Source: Notolepis coatsorum (taxonomy: Eukaryota > Chordata > Actinopteri > Aulopiformes > Paralepididae). Taken from it: 64,000 bases of DNA. Below, piece after piece: positions 53,716 through 64,000 of this stretch. The notes under the pieces are model-generated. The model was not told the origin of the DNA, did no database searches, and saw only the letters and a program-made list of their open reading frames with translations. A program made the position numbers and the translations under genes. Where the stretch lies: contig OZ020594.1 in NCBI GenBank assembly GCA_963971535.1, forward strand, positions 116,161,127-116,225,126. The letters run 5' to 3'. Numbering within the stretch: the stretch's first letter is position 1; each line of letters begins with the position of its first letter.

Positions 53716-56700
53716 ATGAAGAAAGGCACTGTGAAATATATGAAGAGGGCGGCCAGTTCTCACAATTTTTGTTCAGTCCCTCTTTGCTCTACCTCAGCTT
53801 CATTCTGTTCTATGAGTTTTCATAAGTTCCCAGCTGATGCTGATGTTAGAGCAAAGTGGCTTGTCAACATAAGAAGGGATGACTTCACCGTCACTTCTAA
53901 TAGCAGGGTGTGTAGCAGGCATTTTCTCACTGAAGACGTGATTAAAACTCCTGATGGACATCATCATCTCACAAAGGGAGCATTGCCTGTGCTTTTCGAA
54001 TGGAATGGCTATCAAGTCCGCCAACGTGTGAGTGTTTGGGGGAGGAGGGAAAGACCATGCTAACCATGCTTTTTCCTCCCTCCCTCTTGCCGAGAGCAGT
54101 CGCATATTTCTTTCCTCTCCCTAGACCTCCAAGGTCATTCCTATCGCCGGCCCTAACTGCCTCCCTGACGGTGTGGATTCTACTCTCTTCAACAGACTTG
54201 GCTCCCTACTCAACTACAATGGATCAACTAGTAAGCTGGTCATTTGCAGCAATTGATCGAATTTTCTCTTCAAGGAAGCAAAACGCAGCTGATCCGCTGT
54301 GTCCAATCGGGACATATCAAGCGGGCTTTGCGATTGACAGTTGGAATAAATGGCGATCAATATGCCTGTTTTCTCTTGAAATTGAGGATGTTGAAGATGT
54401 GTACATCATCACAATCCTACTGATCGGCTTGGGAGCGATCGCAATCTGGATCTGGATTTGTACAAGAATAATCGGGAAAAGAGACGAACAAAAGGATGAT
54501 AACCGTGTGGACCGCTGCCTGACAGCTGTGGCCAGACTGGAAGTCTCCCACATGGAACTTATTAAAACCCACATGGAACTTGTTAAACGACTCGCTGTCC
54601 ATTCATCTGACGAACAGTTGAGAGGTCAAGTCCTGCTGGGGGTCGCGCAGGACATTAAGAGCGCGACGGATCGAATTTGAGTCAAGAACGGTGCTTTTAG
54701 GGGTCATTGTCTTCTACTGCACCCCCCCCCCCCCCCCCCCCCCACACTCTCAAGTCTGGTGTGAAACTGTGGAATGCCAAGGTCTGCCCACCTGTCTCGC
54801 GGCCTCGGAAAAGGGAGTCAGACGAGATAACAACTGGAATGCGGCGTTTCCCTTCCCAACACCTCACCTCCCCCCACCAGATCTGGCTCGGCACTCCCCC
54901 CGCCGCCCCCAACCCCCACCCAGACCTCCTCCCCTCCCGTGTTTACGCCGAGCGCCGTAAGAACTGTTTCTGGACGGCTGCCACGTATGCGCGCTGTAGG
55001 AGTGGATCCTAAGGCTGCGGTTACACCTTTTGTTTCATTTTCGTATCATTGTCATATGCGTTTCGCCGCGACGTCGTGCGCCTCGAGTCACACTTTCATT
55101 TGTTTTCGTTTTTGTCACCTGAGCACACTGATGTAGTACACTGCCAAAGCAGTAGGTGGCAGTAGGTGGCAAACATGAAGGCAATTTCAACCAATCAGAA
55201 CTTGAATGTGCCAATACACTTCCTGGAAGCTCCAGCAAAGAAAATGTCAACAAGGCAGGCGCCTGCCGCGCCACCATCTTGCCTATTTACTCAATGCAGC
55301 AATTCTTTTTCAGCAAAGCCTAATAAAAGTGCAATAAACAAAACGGATACATTCACTGTGTGTTCTGCCTGTCATTTGTTGATGAAACAAAACTAACATC
55401 AACACAAGTGACCACCAAGAGCGGATAGTTTAGTCTAAAAAAAGATCGGTAGCATTGTTAGCTGCATGCTAACGTCAATGGAATTTGCCATTATAACAGT
55501 ATAGCATTGTGGCTAGAAGCTAACGTTAGCTCACGCTACTTAGCCAGCACCAAACTGATGATATCGGGAGCTATCAGTGGTTAGATAACATTAGAGACAA
55601 CGCTGTGTGTATTAAACAAAGGTGAATAGATGACTGGGCCATTTTGTTTAATGCTTGTTAAGTTGAAAGAGGAGCTTTGAGCTAACAGGGTTTGATGGCT
55701 AACACTAGCTCATGTTATCCAGTGGCAGTGCCAATCGGTAATGCTAGCAGAATGAATGGATGTAAACTTTATTTAACATATTGTATATGGGTACAATACA
55801 ATACGGCTCAATACAAACAATTGTTAAGGGAATGCAGACTGTTGTAGCTTGGACTGGGGTCCTTATAACAATAACTTGACAACACATAGTAGCTGCAGCT
55901 ATTTGGTTTGGGACAGTGTCACCGGAAGGGCACGCAGATGGTATCTACTGCGCATGGGCGTTTTCGCAACAACGGCTCCGTGCAGACTACACGCTGTTGT
56001 CGGCGCGTTTTTTAGCGGTTCTCCAAAACGCAAACACAATTTAGCATTCTGTAGATGACATGTGTCAACAAATGTACATGTCTGTTTGAATTTATGCTGT
56101 GCCATTGTTACTGTAAAAAATGTAATGATTGTGATGTTGTTATTATTATTAATGAGACGATGAGCTGTATGTGTGTGTCGCTGGAATTTCCCCAAGGGGA
56201 TTAATAAAGGAATATCTTATCTTAACTGCACCGATCAGACTGACAATGACAGGGATGGAGGTGCTGGAGGTAATTGGTCTGATTAACGTCTAAACTTAAC
56301 ACCAGAAATTACCCCCCACCCCAACTGTTTACTGTACATATATTATTTGCTACTAGTAGACAGGGCAAATCCTATAACAATTGATCTATAAGTCATAATA
56401 AATTATATACAAAAATATACATTGCATAAATTGATTCTACAGGAAAAATCACATAAGGCACACCCTTTTATCAAATTGTTATAGGATTTGCCCTGTCTAT
56501 AGTGTTTTATTGCTACTAGTGCTGATGTCTAGGATATATTATTGTATGTCTTTCAATATCTATGAATTTAATACACATGACCTCAATGGAAACAAGTCCT
56601 CAGGACCTTTTTTGGGTTATCCTTTTAGTTTTAGACCAAGTGTGTGTACTGTACTTGTGCTGTTTGTATCTCTGTCTAATAAAGTATTCAATCAATCAAT

Positions 56701-58852
56701 CCGCAGACCAGACTGACAATGACGGGGAGGGAGTGGGTGCAGGTGCAATGGAAGTGTGTGACCATGACTACTGCACAGCCCCTGAACCTGCCGCAGTTGA
56801 CCTGGCCTTAAGTGAGAGAGATGAAATGCAAGATCACATCCGTCAACTCACTAAGCAAGTGGAGGACTTGACAGTTAAATCTTGGTTTGGGCTACGTAGA
56901 TTTGAAGGCTCAGACTCACAGATTAGAGTCTTCACAAGGTGAGTACAACTTGCACAAAGCATACCAATTTCATATGAATAACATTAGTTTGTTTATTATT
57001 ATTCACAATAAAATACAGACTACTTTACAATGAAAAGCTTGTTTCTGTATGAGCCCCTGAGAGTGTGCTTCATACAGTAAAAAAAAGAAATAAGTAAAAA
57101 AGTAATTAAAAAGTAAGTAAAGGAATGTTCAATATACATACAATACAGAGTAAAATGAGTAACAATGCAGAATTTATGATGTTGTAAATGCCATTATATG
57201 AAACCTTGCTTATAAAGCATGCCTGTGTCTTAATGTTCCTTAGATTTGCCACCTATGAGCACCTGATGGCCTTTTGGCAACTCATAGAACCATCCACTGC
57301 CAACATCATCCGGGTCACTCGAGCACGTAGAGCCCAGCAGAGAAATGAGGAAATAATTTCCCCATGTACTTACTCAGTAAGTTGTGTTTACTGGTTTAGT
57401 ATTTTGAACAGTGAGGTATGTTTTTACTGTAGCATATCTATACCACAAAAGTATGTAATCAAGATCAGGTGTAATTAAAAGTACAGCAACATGGTGTTGG
57501 GGACATTTGTTCTCTGCATTTCTCCCATCCTAACTGCTTTAGAGAGCATTGAATAGCCATAATGCAATGTAGATGGACCAGCTGCAGTTATGATGCCAGT
57601 ACCTTGGTCAAGGGAAATAGCAGGAATACGTATAGCATGCATGCATTTTTGACATCAGTAAGAGATGAGATGGCTGTGTAAATGTCTGGGAAAAAAAACA
57701 TTTCTTTCCCTCTTCTGACTATTGGAAATATGTGGGAAATGAATGCTTGACATAATATAATTGTCTAATCTGTTTTGTACAATTTCTTACAGAGACATGC
57801 TCTTCCTCTGCTGGATGAGATGTTCCTGTACCTAATGTACATGGCCTTGGGATCCACAGAAGTTGACCTGGCAGATCGCTTTGGGATCCATCCATCGACG
57901 GCTAGCCGGATCATCACGACATGGACCCATTACCTGTACTTTCTACTTGGCTCACTGACCATCTGGATGTCTCAGGAGCAAGTTAAGGCTGCGTTGCCGA
58001 GGGAGTTCAGGCAGAGCCAATGCGCAGACACACAGGTAAACATAATCACTCATATACTACTGTATTCGTTGTTACATAAACTGACTTGCTACACACAAGC
58101 ACTAGACCAAAATAATTATGTTTTGCCAACTGTGGCCTCTTCTTTGCTTGGTCACTACATAAAAGAGTCTATTGATAGCAAGGACCTTTATAATGGAGGT
58201 GCTATAATGGAGGTTGTGTGCCGCCTATTGTTCAAACATAAATACAACCTCTAGTCTAAACAATATAAATTCTAATTTAAACAATACAAATCTGATGGCT
58301 GATATCACATACATTACATTAATTTGATGTTACTTGATTTGGTAGGTAGTTGTTGACTGCACAGAGCTGAGATGCCAACAGCCAGAAAGCCTGCCTCTGC
58401 AAAGTGAACTGTACTCCAACTACAAGTCTCATACCACCCTGAAGGGCCTGCTTGGGATGGCACCTCATGGAGCAGTCACCTTCATCTCAGAACTGTATTC
58501 TGGCTCCATCAGTGACAAAGAGCTGTTTAAGCAGTCAGGCCTCCAACGCCTGCTGACAGAGGATATGGCTGTGATGGCAGACAAGGGATTTCTGATACAG
58601 GACTGTATCCCGGGTAAACTATATCGCCCACCCTTCCTCTCAGAGCAGAGCCAGATGCCAGCAGAGCAGGTTAAGAAAACCCAGGAGATTGTGCACCTTC
58701 GAGTCCATGTTGAAAGACTAATTGGAAGAATTAAGCTGAATAAACTCTTCCACTCTGATATCCCAGTGGCCTCGATGGGAAGCATAAACTCTATGTGGAC
58801 CGTAGCCTGCTTACTGAGCAACTACCAGTATGGACCTCTTGTTAAAGGATAA
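53716..58852 (+). CDS. THAP-domain DDE transposase, five exons
   Basis: Exons I read are 53716-54027, 56712-56938, 57244-57376, 57793-58035 and 58346-58852, all with GT..AG boundaries and compatible phases, for about 473 residues. Exon 1 is a THAP finger (CSVPLC, FHKFPADADVRAKWLVNIRR, RVCSRHFL), which binds element ends. Exon 2 has a coiled coil (RDEMQDHIRQLTKQVEDL). Exon 4 is the helix-turn-helix that precedes DDE_Tnp_4 (DLADRFGIHPSTASRIITTW). Exon 5 is the catalytic domain with VVVDCTEL (Asp near 58355), MADKGF (Asp near 58580) and HVERLIGRIK (Glu near 58712). The stop lies within the left end of a palindromic insertion at 58846. A partial duplicate of the exon 2 start is at 56236-56272. 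Confidence 0.83.
54219..54680 (+). CDS. unrecognised membrane-protein ORF
   Basis: A 153-residue open frame from the ATG at 54219, inside transposase intron 1 on the same strand. A pyrimidine-rich CTCTCTTCAACAG acceptor-like site ends about 20 bp upstream. The N-terminal ~70 residues are soluble, with two cysteines. One strongly hydrophobic segment follows (VYIITILLIGLGAIAIWIWI), then a basic-acidic stretch (IIGKRDEQKDDNRVDRC) and an amphipathic helix with a repeated ME/LIKTH-MELVK pattern. It would suit a single-pass membrane protein with a cytoplasmic coil. I do not recognise the family. It may belong to a separate element inserted in the intron. Confidence 0.5.
   Translation: MDQLVSWSFAAIDRIFSSRKQNAADPLCPIGTYQAGFAIDSWNKWRSICLFSLEIEDVEDVYIITILLIGLGAIAIWIWICTRIIGKRDEQKDDNRVDRCLTAVARLEVSHMELIKTHMELVKRLAVHSSDEQLRGQVLLGVAQDIKSATDRI
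54681..56190. other. intron 1 filler
   Basis: Contains a C homopolymer (54721-54743), a CpG-rich part near 54900-55090, and a minus-strand LINE 3' fragment at about 55748-55845. No other gene is seen. The minus-strand AATAAA-like and short frames here have no support. Confidence 0.5.
56187..56222 (+). repeat. LINE 3' end with TATCT tail
   Basis: TTTCCCCAAGGGGATTAATA then AAGGAATATCTTATCTTA matches the complement of the LINE 3' end at 47653. Confidence 0.75.
56273..56700 (+). mobile_element. insertion before exon 2, LINE-like 3' end
   Basis: The interval between two copies of CAGACTGACAATGAC (56236-56250 and 56709-56723) ends in AATAAAGTATTCAATCAATC, a typical LINE-like tail. The duplicated block is the start of transposase exon 2, so this looks like an insertion with a long target duplication. 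Only the right copy keeps the full exon. Confidence 0.5.
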
Positions 58853-59463
58853 CTCCACTTTTTTTTTAAATTAGCTTATTTAACATCTTCCCTGGAGTTA
58901 GACAAGAAGATGCATACCTTTTTTGTCTCTGTGCGTGCATTTTAGCTTTGGGAATAGACGCTCCGTTAGCATAGCTTAGCTTCATCACTGGAAGTGGGGG
59001 AGGACAGTAGCCTTACAGTGCCTTACAGTGTATTGCAAGGTCTGACATTGACCAAACTTGATATGCATGACCTTGGTGGGCTCTAGGTCAACTCCTGAAA
59101 AGGGGGTCAATGTCAGACTTTGCAATCAAAAGTTAGGGGGCTAATAACCCTTGCCATAATTTCAGTGCGCCCCTAACTTTTGATTGCAAGGTCTGACATT
59201 GACCCCCTTTTCAGGAGTTGACCTAGAGCCCACCAAGGTCATGCATATCAAGTTTGGTCAATGTCAGACCTTGCAATACACTGTAAGGCACTGTAAGGCT
59301 ACTGTCCTCCCCCACTTCCAGTGATGAAGCTAAGCTATGCTAACGGAGCGTCTATTCCCAAAGCTAAAATGCACGCACAGAGACAAAAAAGGTATGCATC
59401 TTCTTGTCTAACTCCAGGGAAGATGTTAAATAAGCTAATTTAAAAAAAAAGTGGAGTTATCCT
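58846..59463. mobile_element. palindromic MITE with TTAA duplication
   Basis: Two ~290-bp arms are nearly perfect inverted copies around a ~29-bp loop (about 59140-59168). TTAA flanks it on both sides (58842-58845 and 59464-59467), as for piggyBac or Kolobok elements. The termini read AGGATAACTCCAC. It lies at the very end of the transposase frame and replaces the original last ~10 codons with an early stop; the presumed original stop is near 59497. Confidence 0.92.
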
Positions 59464-59706
59464 TTAAGGCCTGGGCAATTCAGCCTTCTGTGGAGTAAAT
59501 GTATAATGTATAAATGTTTTTTTTTTTTGTTATCTTTTTCCCCCTCCTTTTTTCCGATTTTTCTATGGATGTGGACATTGTTTATTGTATGGTTTTGTGA
59601 CAGATGTCTGTAGATGAGGAAAATGTGGATGCTGGCTAGCAGTGGAACACGTCAGTCACCTAGCTAGCTGCTAACAGTGGAACACGACAGTCACCTAGCT
59701 AGCTGC

Positions 59707-59744
<38 letters not shown>

Positions 59745-60220
59745 AACTTTATTAACAGATTGCAGAATGGGTACAATACAGTACAGCTCAATACACACAA
59801 TTGTTAAGGGGATGCAGACCAGAGAAAGACTTTCGTCTTGTTTACATCAGGGTCCCCCATTTTCAATTCACCAGGACATATATGACATACATGACATACA
59901 GATAGACAGTACTGCTACATCTACTGTACAACTGTACAAGCAAAACTGTACATTGGGATATTGACAACCATACTAGGTAATTTACATTGGAGGGGGTTGG
60001 GGGGGGGGGGGAGAACACTGTACAAACAAGCAAAACTGTACATTGGAATATTGACAAAACCATACTAGGTAAGTTATGTACATTGGAGGGGGTTGGGTTA
60101 GGACATTTACAGGGGCCAGTTTCGAATTGCAGTCTCCTGTAGGTGTTCCTTGAGAGTGGTTTTGAAAGTGGGTAGTGATTCACATTCCTTTACAGCTTTG
60201 GGTAGGGCGTTCCTCATTGA
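59707..60220 (-). repeat. LINE 3' fragment (copy D)
   Basis: A GATT tetranucleotide tail (59707-59738), then the family core and G-rich 3' UTR, truncated near 60220. A diverged relative lies at about 60630-60770. Confidence 0.85.
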
Positions 60221-61490
60221 ACATGCTAACAGTGGAACACGTCAGTTGGTTATTGTGGACGCAGGACAGGTGTAAACGAATATCATAGCTGCTCGTTTTG
60301 TACAGTTAGAGGAATATTATTTTCTATACTGTTTATTCATTTGCCTCATTCATCTACAATGAGTTATAAGGTTAAATATATATATGTTATAATTCATTTG
60401 CCTCATTAATTTACAATGAGTGATACGGTTAAATATATATATGTTATATATATTTGCAATTGTTCTTTATTTAATTGAGATATCTATTCCAAAAGAGTTG
60501 GATTCAGATGTATTTTAATAAATGCATTCTGTAACAGGAAGCCAATGGGAAACAATAACAATATTCTGTCTCCTTATTTCGTCTGTTTATAAACATGACA
60601 TGATGAATAACAAGATAGTTTGATTTTTGATTGATTTAATACTTTATTAGCAGTTTGTATACAAAAAGCACATGACAGTAAAGTTCAATACAGGGTCTGC
60701 TAAGAGGATTTAAACCCAAGAAAGCAATATGGCTTGTTTACATTGGGGTCCTTTGTCAACACAAATTGTAAAGGAAAAATAATTGAAGATATAGCTGGAC
60801 ACATATAGTTTAAAACCCTTGTCCAGCAAAGAGTTCGATGCTTTACTGCTCGCTTTTACAATCCTGTGGACATCCGTCACTTTCATCCTGCTCTTCTAAG
60901 CATCTGGTGTAAAAAAGAGCCATGCTGCTGGTCAGGGATGTTGAATGAATGCTCTAGCAAAGAGGGACTGAACAAAACTTGTGAGAACTGTCCGCCCTCT
61001 TCATATATTTCACAGTGCCTTTCTTCATTCTGGAGCAGGGATTCTGGAGCAGGGATAGCAACAGTGGGATGTTGAATGCTACAGCAGGTCCCTGTATGCA
61101 AAAACGAAATGTGAAAGGATTAGATTTACATAAAGAATCAGTCTATTTTGAGAATCACACATAAAGAATGCTGCATTGTTTTAGGTACAATGTCTTGCAC
61201 ATAGATATAAGTACATTTGACTTGGTGAGCTTGGTGGATATCCTGCAGATAGCATTACAGATAGCATTACATGCAGGTAAACAGGAGAAAATACATGCAT
61301 GCAGCACAATAAGCTAAATGTATACCTGCATAATAATCCTCTTACATATCTGTACTAAGCATTATTGTACATGCCATCATACACTTGCCATCCTTATTAG
61401 TACTGTTGTATTACTGAAGGGCAGCTAACAGTAGCTACTGTCTAAATGCAATGCATTTTCTGCTTTGCGGTCCAATGTTCACAAAAACAC

Positions 61491-61566
61491 ACACCCACAC
61501 ACTTTATAATTTGTTCCTCAACGTTATAATATAACGTTGAGGAACAAATTATAAAGTGTGTGGGTG
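61491..61566. repeat. short perfect palindrome
   Basis: CACCCACACACTTTATAATT onward pairs with its complement around a centre near 61528, arms ~36 bp. Half of it also occurs at about 62166-62205, so it arose from a local duplication. Confidence 0.8.
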
Positions 61567-61966
61567 GTCACCAGCTTGGCTGGCCGTCTGCACTAATACA
61601 ATTGGCTGTATTAGAGGGTGGGAGAAGCTGGCGGGGTGGGTCCGGGTCGTTGTAAACAGCGACTCCTACAGTTCGGTCGGGGCGCCTGCTAAGCGCGGAT
61701 AGGACTTGAGGGGGATAGTGTGGTCCTCCCACACGCTACGCCCTCTCGATGAGAATCCGCGCTGCCAGGTGAAAAGAAGCGGTGATTGGCTGGACGTGTG
61801 TCGGAGGAAGCACGTGGTAGCCTCCACTCTCCCAGATGATCTGACTGTGGGGGGTAAGTGCGCAGCGACCAGGAAGGGACTGGGAATTGGCATACGACTA
61901 ACATTGGGATGGGAGAAAATCGGAGGAAAATGGAGGGGGAAAAAGATCAATAAAAAAAGAAAAAAA
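61567..61966 (+). mobile_element. SINE with 14-bp target duplication
   Basis: Exact direct repeats AAAGTGTGTGGGTG flank it at 61553-61566 and 61967-61980. The body matches 50075-50310 and ends in an A-rich tail. The 5' part differs from the tRNA-like head at 49983. Confidence 0.82.
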
Positions 61967-62605
61967 AAAGTGTGTGGGTGTGTGTTTTTGTGAATATTAT
62001 AGACAGGTAATGTTTTGTAAACTAACGTTATGTTTCGAATGGAATGAATACATCAAGTATGGGTCAGCAAAGATCGTTAGCTCAAAGCTAATCCGGAAGG
62101 GCAGCTAACAGTAGCTACTGTCTAAATGCAATGCATTTTCTCCTTTGCGGTCCAATGTTCACCAAAACACACACCCACACACTTTATCATTTGTTCCTCA
62201 ACGTTATATGGACAGGTAATGTTTTGTAAACTAACGTTATGTTTAGAATGGAATGAATACATCAAGTATGGGTCAGCAAAGATCGTTAGCTCAAAGCTAA
62301 TCCGGCCTGTTTAACCACTAGCTTCTGTTAGCTAATGAAGGCTAATGCTGGCTGAGCAAGGAAACTAACAGTAAACGTTTTTACATGAAATACAGCCCAA
62401 AAACCCTGCTGACAAACGTTTGCTTATTAAATACATTCTATAATATAATATTACAAACGTTTCATTACCTCTCTGTGATGACAAAGTTGTTTAAATAACA
62501 GGAGAAAAGTTGCTGAAAACAATGTAATTCGATGGGACCGGAAGAACCATCTCCACCAGGAAGTCCTACCGGAAGTGTATACTTCACGTTGTGCAAGTGG
62601 AGAAT

Positions 62606-63040
62606 AGAACTTACGCTAGAACACACATTTTAATTTCAGTCCATACAGTACTTAAATCAGAATCAGAAAGGTCTTTATTGCCAAGTATAGTTTTCACATA
62701 CAAGGAATTTGATTTGGTTGTTTTTGGTGCAACATTGACGGACAAACAATTATGGTAGAATAAAAATAAAAGGGTGGAATAAAATAAAATGGAATGTGGT
62801 TGAATGTGGATTTTCCCAGGGCATTGTACTTAGAATTATCACTCAGAAGCACCGCAATCATCTCTTATTGTTTAAAAGAGACCAAGCATTCCGAGGTTTG
62901 AATGATACGGTTTGAAACAGGTATAGTTTTAAAGGTCCCATATTGTAGTCCTTTTCAACAAGTTAAGGTATTTGAGGTCCACTAAAGAACATGTCTTTAG
63001 ATTATGCATTCTAGCTGTATATTATATACCACTCTGTTTC
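62606..63040 (-). repeat. LINE 3' end, copy 2 of a duplicated segment
   Basis: Nearly identical to 48697-49125, including the unique-looking TAGAACTTACGCTAGAACAC start. Here it directly abuts the right arm of the transposon. Confidence 0.87.
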
Positions 63041-63760
63041 AGTCCTGTTCCCAAGCCCTGTTTCTGTGTCTGTAGATTAGATTAGAATCAGAAAGGTCTT
63101 TATTGCCAGAGGTAACCACTATTAATTACACTGTCAACAAAAATCTCCCAAAAGGTCTATCGCATAAAAAGATAATCTAGGGATGTATAGAAATTAATTA
63201 CTGGCTTTATCCAATCTGTGGACCAATGTTCTGGAAATATATGCAAATTAACCTATATTCATGTAGACAATGCATATTTAAACATAACATTTCCAAAAAC
63301 CTTTTACACAAAAAATGTATTGTCTCAATGTAAGTAATGAACTGGGAAAGTTTTGTGGTGATTATTTTTATTAAAAAATTCAGGTTGACAGTTGACATCA
63401 TTTGACAGTTGACAGGGGGCTGGAAATTGATTTAATAAAAGAAAAAAGACTAATTTAATCAGATTAATCACTTTGTTTGAGGATATAAATATATATATTT
63501 TTAATAAAAGTATAAAAATTAAAAGATATTTGTAATTAAAACGTTTTTAATCATATGAATCACTTTATTCAAATTGAGGATTTAGTTTGAGGATAAAAAA
63601 AAAGGAAGAATTATAAATATTTTATTATTTTTTTTATTATTATTATATTTTTTTTACGGAGGTTCGAACGTCCGTTCGAAAAACCCTGATGAAGTTTGAA
63701 TCCCAAAAACAGGCTTCGGGGACAGCCTTACCATACATATTATTTAAATGGAACTCAAAC
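63041..63760. other. AT-rich intergenic DNA
   Basis: Another short AATCAGAAAGGTCTTTATTG LINE end lies at about 63085-63110. The rest is AT-rich without a recognisable gene. Confidence 0.5.
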
Positions 63761-63764
63761 ATGT

Positions 63765-63895
63765 TCCGATGTGATGTCACAGTATGGTCGAACATTCTAG
63801 AACATTTGTGATGTCACAGTATGATGTAATGGACATTCTAGAACATTTGTGATGTCACAGTATGATGTCATAATAGGACATTCTAGAACATTTGT
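63765..63895 (+). repeat. ~50-bp tandem repeat with CRE-like and HSE-like motifs
   Basis: About three copies of a unit containing TGATGTCACAGTATG and ACATTCTAGAACATTTG. TGATGTCA is one base from a CRE, and TTCTAGAA is a core heat-shock-element dyad. Any function is inference. Confidence 0.75.
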
Positions 63896-64000
63896 GTATC
63901 TATTCAACAATTCTCTCAGAAGTTTGAGTAGCCGACAAGATGACACACAAGATGTCTTGCCGACCGTTTAGCTGTGGACAGGTGAGTGTCCACAACGGCT

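Larger units (their letters stand above)
52750..62605 (+). mobile_element. THAP/DDE transposon (IS4EU/ISL2EU-like) with long inverted arms
   Basis: The left arm (52750 to about 53787) recurs inverted at about 60956-62605. Both outer ends read ATTCTCCACTTGCAC inward, and both arms share blocks such as AACGTTTGTCAGCAGGGTTT and ACCTGCTGTAGCATTCAACA. The right arm carries extra insertions and a local duplication, including a SINE. Between the arms is a five-exon THAP/DDE transposase. The inverted arm includes the 5' end of the first coding exon, so the right arm may be a second, inverted 5' end rather than a normal terminal repeat. No confident target duplication is seen. Confidence 0.72.

Overview
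The window looks like repeat-dense euchromatin of a teleost fish. The reasons are the mix of families present: L2/Maui-type and other jockey-superfamily LINEs, many hAT elements with 8-bp target duplications, Ty3/gypsy, BEL/Pao and DIRS retroelements, a THAP/DDE transposon and tRNA-derived SINEs, along with low-complexity GTTAGC-rich DNA. I see no bacterial-type operons, no CRISPR array, and no complete host gene. The best host-like coding signal is a single exon resembling the glycine-rich loop of a Pim-type kinase (51722-51837). All names come from reading motifs and repeat boundaries by eye; no database search was possible.

Layout. 295-18515: one 5'-truncated LINE copy (minus strand) that has been hit repeatedly. 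A hAT-like element (654-2916, itself carrying another hAT at 826-2010) and a second hAT-like element (4098-18394) split it. The second one carries a Ty3/gypsy element (4166-16652), which in turn carries an unclassified DNA transposon in gag (6382-9212) and a hAT in the reverse transcriptase (10912-13130). That last hAT holds one more hAT (11236-12402). Most boundaries are supported by target-site duplications, so the order of insertion can be read directly. 19378-21085: a second LINE copy with a clean C-terminal RT reading frame. 21343-31614: a third LINE copy opened by a BEL/Pao element (21576-28004), an L2 (28118-30054) and a hAT-like element (30446-31556).

31615-40050: CCAAT-rich tandem and foldback DNA with two related DIRS-like elements. 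Copy 1 (32331-37432) keeps inverted terminal repeats, a gag-like ORF, a 5S-rRNA-like segment and a textbook internal complementary region, but no visible RT or tyrosine recombinase. Copy 2 (38818-40050) has lost gag as well. 40051-47201: a minus-strand LTR element with a 5' LTR, primer-binding site, probable 4-kb leader intron and a gag-like ORF with a central zinc knuckle; its 3' half is missing.

47202-52750: LINE ends, a SINE, foldbacks, an ~800-bp polypurine tract and the kinase-like exon. 52750-62605: a THAP/DDE transposon (IS4EU/ISL2EU-like) whose transposase can be read through five exons with consistent splice phases. It is bounded by long inverted arms, contains an unrecognised membrane-protein ORF in its first intron, and carries a 618-bp TTAA-flanked palindrome at its C-terminus. 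62606-64000: repeated LINE 3' ends, AT-rich DNA and a short tandem array with CRE-like and heat-shock-like motifs.

Nothing here forms a host pathway. The genes cooperate only within each element: gag, protease, RT and integrase of the LTR elements, and the THAP DNA-binding domain with the DDE nuclease. The most unusual features are the gag-only DIRS with its 5S-like segment, the in-frame BEL deletion fusion, the long nested insertion record, and the unknown membrane ORF.
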